Of a DNA stretch of 64,000 nt, positions 1 to 11,200 are shown one piece after another. This stretch comes from Luidia sarsii (taxonomy: Eukaryota > Echinodermata > Asteroidea > Paxillosida > Luidiidae), in NCBI GenBank assembly GCA_949987565.1, contig OX465114.1, forward strand, positions 4,492,832 to 4,556,831. The letters are read 5' to 3'. The notes below the pieces were generated by a model, which saw only the letters and a program-made list of their open reading frames with translations, made no database searches and had not been told where the DNA came from. The position numbers and the translations under genes are program-made. The number at the start of each line of letters is the position of its first letter. Position 1 is the stretch's first letter.

Positions 1-812
1 TTATTACCTCATTAATATTCATGAGATTACCTCATCATAATTATTGCAATATTTGGATACACTGTTGCCCAACTTAGATATATGCTAAATATTGATCCTG
101 CGGGATCTAAGATCGTGGCGTGATTGCACATGCCAGGTTGGCCCTTTAAAGGGCGGTCACGTGACAACTCAAGCACACAAAAAAAAAACTACACAGTTTT
201 ACTGTATATTGGTGTAAACCCCTTTTAGCATCGTTTTGATTGAGTTCATGAAGGTGGCAACTCTGTTTCAAACCTGTACCATCCATTCCTACCCCAAAAG
301 GCACACCAATGTATCGTGCACAAAGTCTATGGGACTAAGAAATGATATTTAACAAATCGTAATAATTCAAAACAATGTTTAATCGGTTCCAAACTCAGGA
401 TTTAAGATGTCTAGCCCAATAGCTAACTGGCCACCAAATTTCGAGAAGATTGACCATTGGCTAATATGCGCTTTAAAATCACACATTTTGATGACGTCAT
501 GATTGCGTCATGACATTTTGTTCCCGGAGGGTGTTTCTAAACTACATCCCCATTAGATATAAACGAAAAAATGAAAAAAATCTTGCTCCGTTGGCCAAAT
601 ATGCTCAATTGAATGTTAAAATCGAAAAAGTTCATGACCTCATTAATATTCATGAGATGACGTCACAATCAAATGAGGGCAATTTTTGGATACACCTTTT
701 CCCAACTAAGATATAGTGCAAAGTTGAAACCAAACGAACTTCAACTTTTGCTAATAATGCAGTTTGAAATTTGCCCCTTTAAAGCACTGTCACGTGACCC
801 GTGATGACGTCA

Positions 813-1792
813 TGAAGTTTTTAAGACAACTGTGCACAACTTCAGCAAGGGTTCTATGTATTTGCCAAGTTTGAAAAAAATCCAAGTATGTTCAATGGCA
901 AAAGTGCCCTCCACAAAATCCCTGTGCTTTGTCTATGGGATTTTTCCGATAAGAAAAAGAAGAAGAAGACAAAACTAGAGATTTATGTCTGTTGGCAAAC
1001 AGATCATAACGCTTTTCCGCATCTGGTTCTCTTAAAAAAAAAAAAAAAAAACTACGAAAAAAAAATTGACATGAACGGGATTCGAACCCGTAACCTCCAT
1101 TCCTAACCCAAAACGCACGTGCATATTTTGTGCACAAAGTGTATGGGACATCATTATATATCTCAAAAAATCATAATAATTCTGAACAATGGTCAATTGC
1201 TTCCAAACTCAGGATTTAGAATGTCTAGCCCAATTTCTAAATGCCCACCAAATTTCGAGACGATTGACTTTTGACAAATATGCGTTTTAAAAACACGCAT
1301 TTTGAAGTTTTTAAGACAACTGTGCACAACTTCAGCAAGGGTTCTATGTATTTGCCAAGTTTGAAAAAAATCCAAGTATGTTCAATGGCAAAAGTGCCCT
1401 CCACAAAATCCCTGTGCTTTGTCTATGGGATTTTTCCGATAAGAAAAAGAAGAAGAAGACAAAACTAGAGATTTATGTCTGTTGGCAAACAGATCATAAC
1501 GCTTTTCCGCATCTGGTTCTCTTAAAAAAAAAAAAAAAAAACTACGAAAAAAAAATTGACATGAACGGGATTCGAACCCGTAACCTCCATTCCTAACCCA
1601 AAACGCACGTGCATATTTTGTGCACAAAGTGTATGGGACATCATTATATATCTCAAAAAATCATAATAATTCTGAACAATGGTCAATTGCTTCCAAACTC
1701 AGGATTTAGAATGTCTAGCCCAATTTCTAAATGCCCACCAAATTTCGAGACGATTGACTTTTGACAAATATGCGTTTTAAAAACACGCATTT
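813..1792. repeat. Perfect 490-bp tandem duplication
   Basis: Positions 813-1,302 and 1,303-1,792 read as identical, including the same-length poly-A run inside each copy. The left copy is entered from TGACGTCA sequence at 812 and the right copy exits into the same kind of sequence at 1,793, so the junction looks like an unequal exchange or slippage product within the repeat. The complete lack of differences means a very recent event or an assembly artefact. Confidence 0.85.
1068..1110 (-). repeat. tRNA-like B-box segment
   Basis: On the minus strand this reads GGTTCGAATCC inside a short T-arm-like hairpin, matching the internal RNA polymerase III B box of tRNA genes. No convincing A box or acceptor stem is visible, so it is a degenerate tRNA-derived piece (possible SINE head) and not a tRNA gene. 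It is duplicated at 1,558-1,600 with the 490-bp unit. Confidence 0.45.
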
Positions 1793-2291
1793 TGATGACG
1801 TCAAGATTGCGTCATGGCATTTTGGCCCTGGAGGGTGTTTCAAAACTACATCCCCAATAGATATAACCGAAAAAATGAAAAAAATCTTGCTCCGTTGGCC
1901 AAATATGCTCAATTGAATGTTAAAATAGCAAAAGTTCATGACCTCATTAATATTCATGAGATGACGTCACGATCAAATGAGGGCAATTTTCGGATACACC
2001 TTTTCCCAACTTAGATATACTGCCAAATTGAAACCGTACGAAATTGCATTTTTGCTTAAAATGGAGTGTGAAATTTGCCCCTTTAAAGCGCTGTCACGTG
2101 ACACGTGATGACGTCATGATGTTTTCAAGACACTGCAAAACTTCAGCAAGGGTTCTTTGCATTTGCAAAGTTTGAAAAAAATCAAAGTGTGTTCAATGGC
2201 AGAATTGCCGTCCACAAAAACCATGTGCTTTGTCTATGGGATTTTTGACACAAGAAAAAGAAGAAAAAAACAAAAATCAGAACAACAACAA

Positions 2292-3028
2292 TAGCTTTTC
2301 CGCTTCGCGGCGGAAAAGCTAACTAGAGATTTATGTCTGTTGGCAAACAGAACATAACGCTTTTCCGCATCTGGTTCTCTTAAAATTTCGAGACGATTGA
2401 CCGTAGGCAAATATGTGTTTCAAAAACACGCATTATGATGACGTCACGATTGGTCATGGCATTTTGGCCCCGGAGGGTGTTTCTAAACTACATCCCCAAT
2501 AGATATTAACGAAAAAATGAAAAAAATCTCGCTCCGTTGGCCAAATATGCGCAATTGAATGTGAAAATCTGAAAAGTTTATGACCTCATTAATATTCATG
2601 AGATGACGTCACGATCAAATGAGGGCAATTTTTGGATACACCTTTTCCCAACTTAGATATACTGCAAAATTGAAACCAAACTAAATTGTACTTTTGCTTT
2701 TATTGGAGTTTGAAATTTGCCCCTTTAAAGCGCTGTCACATGACACGTGATGATATCATGAAGTTTTGAAGACAACTGTGCACAACTTCAACATGGGCTC
2801 TATGCATTTGCCAAGTTTGAAAAAAATCCACGTGTGTTCAATGGCAGAAATGCCGTCCACAAAAACCATGTGCTTTGTCTATGGGAATTTTTGACACAAG
2901 AAAAAGAAGAAGAAGAAAAAAAAAATCTTAACAAGAACAATAGCTTTTCCGCTTCGCGGCGGAAAAGCTAAAAAAAAACATAACAACAACAATACCTTTT
3001 CCGCTTCACTGAAGCGTGCGGAAAAGCT
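2292..3028. repeat. Three hairpins with TAGCTTTTCCGC stems
   Basis: Near-perfect 12-bp stems (TAGCTTTTCCGC / GCGGAAAAGCTA) with a 6-nt loop occur at 2,292-2,321 and 2,941-2,970. A variant with a longer inner hairpin lies at 2,994-3,028. They follow the A/G-rich tails of the repeat copies, so they probably mark an element end. A hairpin followed by CTAA recalls a Helitron 3' end, but the spacing is wrong for a firm call. Confidence 0.55.
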
Positions 3029-3061
3029 AAAAATCAAACCGCCGCGAATCACTTTTAAAAA

Positions 3062-3313
3062 AAAATCGTCAGGAACTTGTTGAGTAATCAGCACCAGGCA
3101 CATCTTATATCATGAATACAAAATTTACCAATTGTATTACCAAATCAAGATTTAATGAAATTGATTATTTATACGGCCACTAGGGCCTATTACTTTCAAT
3201 TAGGTCTTTTAAAATACATGCACTGTATATAATTATACACACGGTTGGCCAAATTTATGTTTTTTCTTTGATGCCAAGCCTTCAATTCTTCTACTGCAGC
3301 AAAACTTTCATAG
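3062..3313. other. No recognisable feature
   Basis: AT-rich sequence with no coding potential or repeat structure that I can identify. Confidence 0.5.
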
Positions 3314-4022
3314 TATAAAGCTCTCGTCCTTCCTAAATTGGAATATGCTGTTCCTGCCTGGCTCCCTCAAACTAAGAAGCAGGTCGATGATTTGGAGAAA
3401 GTACAAAGGCGTGCCACCCGCTTTATCCTGGGTCAGAAGCGTGGTGACATGAGTTACTGTGATAGGTTGGAATCTCTTGGTTGGTCTAAATTATCTGTTC
3501 GTCGTGACTTTGCTGTTCTATCATTTGTATGTTAGTGTCTGTTTGATATTGTTGAATGTAATGAATGTATTAACAATGTGAGTATTAATTCCCGCCATGT
3601 TAATGATGTAGTGTTTATCCACCGTCAAGCTAGGACCCAATCCCTGCATTTATCTTGTTTCCATGTTTTCCCTTGACTCTGGTCTAATCTGTCTGAAAAT
3701 ATTTGGAATGGTATGTTTTACAGCCCTTTTCATCTTTTCTTGCTACTCTTAGGAACCATATTCTCTCCTCTTAATCTATCCAACTATTCACTGTGACCTT
3801 TTTCAATTAAGCAATATTTTTTTCAAATAATTATTTTTATATTAATTTATACTTATTTATTTATTTTATTTATATTAATTTACTTCATAGTTTTTATTTG
3901 CAGCTCGATGCGGAGTGACAGGTCTCTGGCCACAGCAATTGTTTTTGCTTTTGTCTCTCCCTTGCTCAACTTGTATGTGTTGTAAATTGAATAGCATGAA
4001 TAAAATAATAATAATAATAATT
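3314..4022 (+). mobile_element. 5'-truncated LINE 3' end (reverse transcriptase C-terminus)
   Basis: The + frame from about 3,314 to 3,535 encodes the region after the RT palm that is common in CR1/Jockey-type non-LTR elements: LEYAVPAW, then LEKVQRRATRFILG, then a SYCDRLESLGW-like block. A stop follows at 3,533-3,535, and weakly related sequence continues in other frames. The fragment ends in an (AATA)n-type microsatellite at about 4,000-4,022, the usual 3' tail of such LINEs. Everything 5' of the C-terminus is missing, as expected for truncated target-primed insertion. The clade is not certain. Confidence 0.75.
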
Positions 4023-4082
4023 TGGTGAGCTTTGTGACAAAATTTTGGCTGGCGTCTAGTGATTAAATCCAGTTCTTAGCGT

Positions 4083-4215
4083 GTTTTCACGTATTTAGTG
4101 TGTTTTCCGGTATTTAGAGTTTTCCGGTGTTTTCTGGTATTTAGTGTGTTTTGTGGTATGTAGTGTATTTTCCGGTATTTTCCGGTAGTATTCCGGTATT
4201 TTCCGGTATTTAGTA
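4083..4215. repeat. Short degenerate minisatellite
   Basis: Imperfect repeats built from TTTTCCGGTATTTAGTGTG-like blocks. Confidence 0.7.
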
Positions 4216-4512
4216 CTACCCTCATTTTGGCTTGTCGGACGGGAGAGAATCTTCTCGATAACCTGAGGGAAAAAACGTGAGTAAAACAAAAGACCAGTAT
4301 TGAAATCGATGATTCTCACTTAATCCAAAGATGGGTTCGTTGGACGGTTTCACGGGTGTTTTCAGGGTAAAATCTGGGGTAGTTATAGAGTCGAACACAT
4401 ACCGATAGTTAGTTTGACAGGATTCCGAGCAGCTTTTCTTGGACCCTACATCGCGCGAAGTTACTCTAGGTTGAGCGAGGTCAAAGAATATCATCCATAC
4501 ATTGTCTGATCC
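4216..4512. mobile_element. Partial arm of the Mutator-like foldback family
   Basis: This segment matches the inner arm of the foldback element at 7,135-7,990: GAGAATCTTCTCGAT, then TGATTCTCACT, then CGGGTGTTTTC and ATCTGGGG in the same order. It ends where the 128-bp palindrome begins. Confidence 0.6.
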
Positions 4513-4640
4513 TAGTCCGAGTAACTTGGACCCGACAAGTCACCCTTTTTTTATCGAATTTTGAAATTTTGAGGTTCGAACCTCAAAATTTCAAAATTTA
4601 ATAAAAAAAGTGACTTGTCGGGTCCAAGTTACTCGGACTA
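4513..4640. mobile_element. 128-bp palindromic MITE, Mutator-like family
   Basis: A near-perfect inverted repeat with about 64-bp arms starting TAGTCCGAGTAACTTGGACC and centred on GGTTCGAACC. GTCTGATCC occurs immediately to the left (4,504-4,512) and again at 4,649-4,657 after 8 extra bases, consistent with a 9-bp target duplication. Long terminal inverted repeats plus a 9-bp duplication point to the Mutator superfamily. It carries no coding sequence. Confidence 0.75.
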
Positions 4641-4688
4641 CCCCGGTAGTCTGATCCAACATAATGCATGTAAACTACCGGTAATAGT

Positions 4689-4745
4689 TGCGGTAACCGT
4701 AACCCTCATCCTCCTGAAGGTTGGAGACCTGAGGGTTACCGACCG
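4689..4745. repeat. Hairpin
   Basis: A 17-19 bp imperfect stem, GCGGTAACC...ACCCTCA pairing with TGAGGGTTACCGACCGC. Its function is unknown. Confidence 0.55.
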
Positions 4746-5065
4746 CTATGTACAAAATTAGACCTAGGTTCGTGTTTTTACCATTTTTGAAACATCACTG
4801 TCCCGATCGCCCCCTTTTTCCACCCTTTTGAAAATCGCCAGACACAATCTAAGGACGTGGACTTGATCCCAAATGTATACTGAATGTGATCAGATAACTC
4901 AAAACATAGTGGGTAAAATATTTTTCCGAAAAACGGGCAGAAACTCGCCCAAATACTGTCTGAAAACGTCCTGTCAACGTCTCTGCCAGGTTCGGAATCT
5001 GGCCCTGGCGCCTTGACCAATCAGCGTTTAGTCTCGTGACGTATATCCCGCACGACGGCTATTTG
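4746..5065. other. No recognisable feature
   Basis: No coding sequence or repeat recognised. Confidence 0.45.
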
Positions 5066-5142
5066 CTGTTTTGCAATAACAGTCCACACACATGGCGCGC
5101 GCAGATCATCGCCCTGTGAAGAGCTGGCTTGTACATGTACAT

Positions 5143-6609
5143 GTATATCGTGGAAACCCCAGTTTTCGACGGTACGCGTTTTTGACACTTGGCCTTCTAA
5201 CTCACATCGCACGATGAAAACAACTCCGTATCACGATCTCAGACTTCGTATCTTCCGGTTTGTTTCCTGCTCTTTGTCCGTCACCGAAAATGTGGGAAAG
5301 TTAAGGCTCTTCCAGTAGGCCAAACTCGTGTGATTCAAAAAGTTGCTCTTTTGGGGTCTATTTTCCTATGTACAAAATTGGCAGTTGCTTCGTAGCTCCA
5401 GTTTTCTTTATTTTTGGTCCTAAAAAAAATCTGAGTGTACCATAACAAACCCCAACATCCGTAGAAAAAATATACTTCACGCAACTTGAGGCAGTCCGTT
5501 CTGGGTAAAAACTATGGATGCTCCTAAAGGGCGTCTCGCTTATATAATTTTTAATTTTTTAAAATTATTATTTAAAGGCATAAAGTAACATGGCCTAATA
5601 GGCTTTAAAAAAATAAATAATAAAGGGCAGCTAGAGAAAGTACCAAGAAGGAGGAAATGTGTCTCTGGAGTGACATTGGGAAAGGTCATAACTGAAGAAG
5701 CAGTGAGAAAGAGGATTGTGGAGTTTTTTTAAACGTCACAGAAGAAGATATCAACCAGATAAAAAGTACAACCCCACCAAAAGGGCAAATAAAACAGAAT
5801 CTGCTTCCATGGCTGAATCACAATTAGCTTGGACCAAGCCGAACTATCACATCCTGCCTCGATGTATCTTCTGATGTGGAAATTAACAAGGATGAGAAAT
5901 GCTGTGTGTGTCACTCATATATTCCGCGGTACCGTATTTCACCTCTATGGTTTACTTGAAGATCCAAATTCAAAAAAGTTAAAAGATATCTTTCAGTTAA
6001 ATGAACTTCTTTTCACATTTTAAGAAAATTATTCTCAATTTGAATTATTCATTATGGTAATTCAATTTATTTCCTTATTATTATGAGGACAGTTTTGATG
6101 ATTTGGAAAAGGATGGAATTGAAAAGGAGAGGGTAGCATGAAGGGACTAGGATTTGATGGGTGGCTCAGGGCAATTGGACACAATTAATGCAAACCAATA
6201 AGTTTTTATCATAAATTATGAATGTTTTGAGGAAAGTGTTAGAAGCAGTGTTGAAAAAAACACACCAAAAGATGAACAAAAAAACATACACCTGGGGAAG
6301 AATTTTACAGTGCCACACATCATTTGAGTTATTTTAAGAATTTAATTTGTGTTTGGCTGCACTGGGACACCTTACTTAACACCACCGTCAAAAATAGGTG
6401 ACGGTGCTTACTGCGCGGTGCGCCGTGGACATCAACAAAACCGGGTAATCTTACGGAAATGACAGGCTTGATCAACATTCTACATGATTATTCTAATAGT
6501 TTGTGATGTGGACAAAGTGACTGAGAGCTCTGTTAGTGTGATACTTTCGTTCACATTGGTCAGCTTGAAGAAAAGGCCTTATATCGTCGAAAACCGGTAA
6601 TTGGAGGAT
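5143..6609 (+). mobile_element. 1.45-kb DNA transposon copy A, possibly a pogo/Tigger deletion derivative
   Basis: This segment and 25,098-26,523 (inverted) are diverged copies of one element. Imperfect terminal inverted repeats read CAGTTTTCGACGGTA on the left and, in complement, CCGGTTTTCGACGATA on the right. Around 5,640-5,940 there are broken traces of a basic tail (GKVITEEAVRKRI) and a cysteine cluster (DEKCCVCHSYIP). That arrangement resembles the C-terminal tail of pogo/Tigger-type DDE transposases. The catalytic core is absent, so this would be an internal-deletion derivative. The family call is tentative; the two-copy structure is clear. Confidence 0.55.
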
Positions 6610-6614
6610 ACAAC

Positions 6615-6945
6615 ACGTGCCCTGTACATGTACATGTGATGTACAGTACATGTGCAAGCATAATGCGTGTACATCTACATGTACATACACATGTACATGT
6701 ACTGTACACGTAGTATACTACAGTACAGTGTACAGTACATACATGTAACGTACGTGTACACAATACGTGTACATGTACAGTACAAGAACCTTTACACTAC
6801 GTACACACACGTACATGTACATGTATATCTACATGTACATGTATATGTACATAAATGTACATGTGCTGTTGTATACTATGTTTACATGTACAGTGCATTA
6901 TGCTTGCACATGTACATGTACACTGTACAGAGCATTCATGTATAT
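6615..6945. repeat. TGTACA-rich palindromic tract
   Basis: A dense array of TGTACA/ACATGT palindromes. GTGCAAGCATAATGC at about 6,650 is the reverse complement of the sequence near 6,890-6,910, so the whole tract can fold as one large hairpin. Open frames across it are composition artefacts. Confidence 0.75.
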
Positions 6946-7134
6946 AGTACAAGTCGGCTCTTCACAGGGCGATGACCTGCGCGCGCCACGTGTGTGGACT
7001 GTTATTGCGAAATAAATGATTTCTAGTTTTACTCTTTTCTCCTAAAATACCGTACAGCATTTTACTTTAGCCTATAGGCAGAAATATTTCAGTGCAAGGT
7101 TTCTACCATAACCATCTTCAAACTTAGTCCGAGT

Positions 7135-7990
7135 AACTTGGACCCGACAAGGGTCAGGTCACTCGGGTGACTGTGAACGGGCCAAGCCCACTACCACTAG
7201 TAATAGTATGTGAAGCGCTTGAATTTAAACTTTGAAAACTACCCCCGACCGAAATCCCCAGATTTACCCCCCTAAAAAAACACCTGTGAAACCGTTCCAT
7301 GCGCCCATTTTGGATTTAGTGAGAATCACAGATTCCAATACTTTTGTTTTACTCACGTTTGGGAAAAAGGGAAAAAATTCACCCTCAGTTGATCGAGAAG
7401 ATGTCTCTCCCGTCCAATGATTAAAATGCAGCGCCCATCTTTAATTTCGAACTGAACACGCAACTGCTACATGCAAATTGATGACATAATGACAGGTTCG
7501 GGTGTGCAGTGGGTCCTGTGAATGTGTGCACGAGCATGCACGTGTTGAGCTGAGCCCCGCAACTGTTTCCTGAACAGCGCAGCTGCATGGACAGTCACAA
7601 TTAAATTTGTTTCTTCAGAAACCCAACTTCGTTTTTCAGAGTAATTTCTCTTATTACAAATTCACCTTGTGAGTTGTGAGAGACATCTTCTCGATCAACT
7701 GAGGGGAAGTTTCTCCTTTTTTCCCAAGGCTGAGTATTTGACCAGTATTGGAATCTGTGATTCTCACTGAATCCAAAAGTGGGTGCATGGGACAGTTTTA
7801 CGGGTGTTTTCGGTATAAATCTGGGGATTTCTGTTGGGGTTAATCAAAGTCTTCCAAAGTATATGTTCAAAAGTTCAACCATTTCACCTACTACTATACT
7901 ACATTTCTAGGACCCTACAGTCGCCCAACCCCTCCAAAATTTCAAAAAGGGCGGCTTCACCGACTTGTAAGGTCCTAGTTACTCGAACTA
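7135..7990. mobile_element. Foldback element, Mutator-like family, 856 bp
   Basis: Ends read TAGTCCGAGTAACTTGGACC and, in complement, a diverged version at 7,960-7,990. The inner arms 7,240-7,420 and 7,678-7,838 are also inverted copies of each other (ATCCCCAGATTTA vs TAAATCTGGGGAT; TGATCGAGAAGATGTCTC vs GAGACATCTTCTCGATCA). The element is therefore a long-armed foldback with a unique centre of about 250 bp. No transposase is present. The immediate 9-bp flanks do not match, so one end may be displaced. Confidence 0.65.
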
Positions 7991-8198
7991 GCAAATTTTA
8001 CTGTAAATGTACTGGTACCACCGAGAACACTGCTTGAAATTCTGAAAAGGACTTGGTTGGCAAGGACTGGTACTCCATCTCGGGAGGAAATGACTCAACT
8101 ACAGCACTATTTACTTTGTGCCAACTTTGATCTACATGTATTTTTTGTTTACATGTTTTTAATGTTTTTTAACATGGTTTTCTGTCTCTTTCCATCAG
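7991..8198. other. NUDC intron 1, 3' part
   Basis: Sequence upstream of the first recognised NUDC exon, ending in a pyrimidine tract and CAG acceptor at 8,198. No exon 1 (start codon and N-terminal helix) was found anywhere upstream in the window. Confidence 0.5.
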
Positions 8199-8276
8199 CT
8201 TATCAGCACATTTTTCTCCTTCTTGAGGAGGAAGACTGATTTTTACCATGGTGCTCAAAAAGGACAAGCTGAAAAG
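8199..8276 (+). CDS. NUDC: NUDC exon 2 (first recognised)
   Basis: Phase 0 at both ends. It encodes [15 protein letters not shown] plus a GAQKGQAEK stretch. The acceptor is TCCATCAG and the donor is GTACAC. Confidence 0.92.
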
Positions 8277-11200
8277 GTACACGCATACTGTGACGTACAT
8301 TGTTCAAACAATGAAAGTGTAAACATTGGTAAAGGAATAATTTGAAGTCAGTCATTTTCCCATTGCATTAAGATGGCACTATACAATTTATCAACAATGT
8401 AATGTTTTTATATTTGTATAGCATATCATTGATGCCTTTAAGGAGCAACAGCAGATTGCTTTTGAAGACAAACTCAAGAGGGATGAGGAGTCAGCAGCAG
8501 CTAAAAAAGCTAAAGAAGAGCGTGAGATAAAAAAGCGACTGGAGAAGGAAGCCAAGATGAAAGCTGCAATGGATGCAGAGGAGCCCAAGATCAGGGAGAT
8601 TACAGATGAAGAAGCTGACAGGCTTCAGGCTGAAAGCAAGGTAAAGAAATGTACTTGTAATAGTACTGTTCTGCACCATGATAGTGAAATCGTAAGACAC
8701 TAATGTCTTACCCATTGATTCATGATGCATTTCAGCAGCATTGCTTGTTTACTGATTGAAAACCACCTTCCATGTGGGTGCGTGACTGGGCATGCTAAGA
8801 GCCCGTAAAATGATCTTAGCCAATAACTTTGTACTTGTATGTATTTTGTAGCATTGACTTTTTGAAGTGATTTCTTAACCACTTCGCGCTGGGACCTCCA
8901 AAATCGGGGTGACATTGGTTTTACTATGCACCACTATTGTCCAAATTTTAAACGACTCTTTTCAGCTTAGAACAAATCAATACGAAGCATGACAAAGACC
9001 CACTTTGACGCAAGTTGTGAGATTAGCGGCAACAATTGTGCTATTGTGGGACCTTTACTGTGGAAGATCAAGGGATAACACGCTGCCACAGGAAACATTG
9101 TGTTGGCATGTCCCACAGCCCAACGCTCATTAGTCAGGCAGCGGACTTCCACCCACATTCTTCACCGCAATCTGTACGCTCAGTTGGGGCCGACCAACTC
9201 TAATTTGACTGCCTGGAGTGGAGGCTAGTCTGCGGTCAGGGACTATCAGTATCAGTACACACACACATGCATGCACAAGTTGCACTATGGCATGCTCCAT
9301 CAACGATGCACAATGGGACCTTTTTTGAACGGATAATCTCTTGACAAAAGCCACACCAATGTCCGAATTGTGCCAGGTTTTACTCTCTTGTACACATAGT
9401 ACACCCTTATTGACTTATTTCACAGATATATATTGTTCCCGATTGTTTTAGCGAGTTTTAAAAATGACGCATTGTTAAAAAAACCTGTATGGCGGTCATG
9501 GGCACTGGAAAAATTCCCGGCACAAAGTGGTTAAGCTTTTCAAGGTACCAGTGAACTAATGGATATGTGACCGTTTTGCACACAACCCTGTAGATGGACT
9601 AAACCCATTGATTAAGGCCTCCGGCCACCCTATTTTTTACCGGTAATTCATAACAAAGGTCATAGGTTCCTATAAATCGGTGAAACCCAAAGTGAAACCC
9701 TGTGTTGTGCGATGCAAAACTCAGTGTTTTTTGGTGATGTAACCACTCCACTGATGCCCGAGACTTTTGCGGAATGATATGATATGAATATGAAGCATGC
9801 TCCCCGGAGACTGCTGACAAAAGTGGTAAACACTACTCAGGGCTCGATTTACCCGGGTGAACGCATGCACCAGTGCACGTACATGTAGGTTTTTGCTTGT
9901 GCACATAGCTTTTTTTCAGCATGCACGACGTGCATGTAACTTTTTAACCACTAGAATACTCATTTTTAAGTGAGACTGAAAATAAAATTTGTTGAATACT
10001 TGACCAGATAGTACAAGCATGGACAAGTGTCTTATTTCTTTTATATCAAATTAAAACCCATACTTATAATTATTAATCACATCAGATTCAGAATATATAC
10101 ACGCCGCGACGATGGCGTCGTCACGTCATACATGTACAGGTACATGTACATGTATGTACATGTACTACCTGTACATGTACTGTACATGTATGATAGTATT
10201 GTACAGTACACAGAGACCTACAGTGCTATTACACATGCTACACACAGTACACTATTAGAATGAGCAAGCCCTTTACGTGAGTACGTGATGTCATTGTGGC
10301 TCTTCACAAATGCCCAATTGTATGTACCCCTATATAGGACATAATTGGGGTTATAGAAATAAAATAATATATATAATATATATTATAATATATATAATAT
10401 ATATATATTATAATATAAATAATAATATAATATATATATAATAGTTCACTCAGCGTTCAAAATAAGCTGTGTCGCATCGATAAGTGCATTGCCAATGCCA
10501 GGGATTTTCTTTCGTTTTTTACTCGCCGGCGGGACTATAGTAAAGCAGAATTTGTGTATTTCGACCACCGGGCATACCCTGTAAACATTGTTCAAATTGG
10601 TCGATATTACTCTCAAATTCAGGGGAATAACATTACGCTTTCACTTTCACCGGTAGAAAGTGGAAGGGTCAAGCCGTTACCTTTGGGTTGTTTATTGGAC
10701 GCATGCCAGCGTGGTTGGCCTGGTAACATGGATAACTTCAGCAGGTACACTACAGACAAATGTACCACGTGGCTGCTTCCCGAGTCCCCGATTTCAACGC
10801 CTGCAGTCCCCGATTCAAACACCCGCAATCGCTAGAGCCAACAGCTAGCACAAATAGCCGTGTCGGTCCCAAATCCCACTCAAAACTCGAACCCAACACT
10901 GTCCCGAATCCTGAGCACTACTCAAGCCCCACGTGGTCCCGGATGCCACGCAATACCCCGAGACGTAAGTGGTCCCGAATCCCAGGCAACACCCCAGCCC
11001 AGTCCCACGCGGTCCCGAATCAAAAGCAATAGCACATTACCACTCATTTCTTAGACCCGGAATCATCAACCCCCCCCCCCCCTGCGGTACCACCGTAGAC
11101 CGTACCAGAGCTGGAGCCGGTTCTCAGCAATGAGAGCCTGAGCTGGACCCAACGCTCGGTCCCGGAATCGCCGCCCCCCCCCCCCCCCCCAAAAAAATGG

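Larger units (their letters stand above)
1..3061. repeat. Cluster of an unclassified dispersed repeat rich in TGACGTCA motifs
   Basis: At least three diverged copies of one repeat lie here, around 480-810, 1,790-2,140 and 2,430-2,900. Each carries TGACGTCA/GCGTCATG boxes, a block ending in ATTAATATTCATGAGATGACG, CACGTGAC motifs, and a 3' part ending in GACACAAGAAAAAGAAGAAG. No copy has a credible reading frame; the short open frames repeat from copy to copy and hold no domain. A related diverged copy lies near 40,537-40,815. The A/G-rich tail suggests a retroposed or non-autonomous element, but I cannot assign a class. Confidence 0.6.
5066..7012. mobile_element. Outer element with about 80-bp inverted ends
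   Basis: Positions 5,066-5,150 and 6,935-7,012 are inverted copies of each other, sharing TGGACTGTTATTGC and GGCTCTTCACAGGGCGATGA. They enclose the 1.45-kb transposon and a TGTACA-rich hairpin. The inverted copy at 25-26.5 kb lacks these outer arms, so they probably belong to a different element into which the 1.45-kb unit jumped. Confidence 0.5.

Noticed and set aside
2292..3028. Helitron 3' terminus
   Set aside because: The hairpin is followed by CTAA, but without the usual gap, without a recognisable 5' TC end and without Rep/helicase sequence nearby.
1..8198. NUDC exon 1
   Set aside because: No start codon followed by the conserved N-terminal helix and a matching donor could be found; it may lie upstream of the window.
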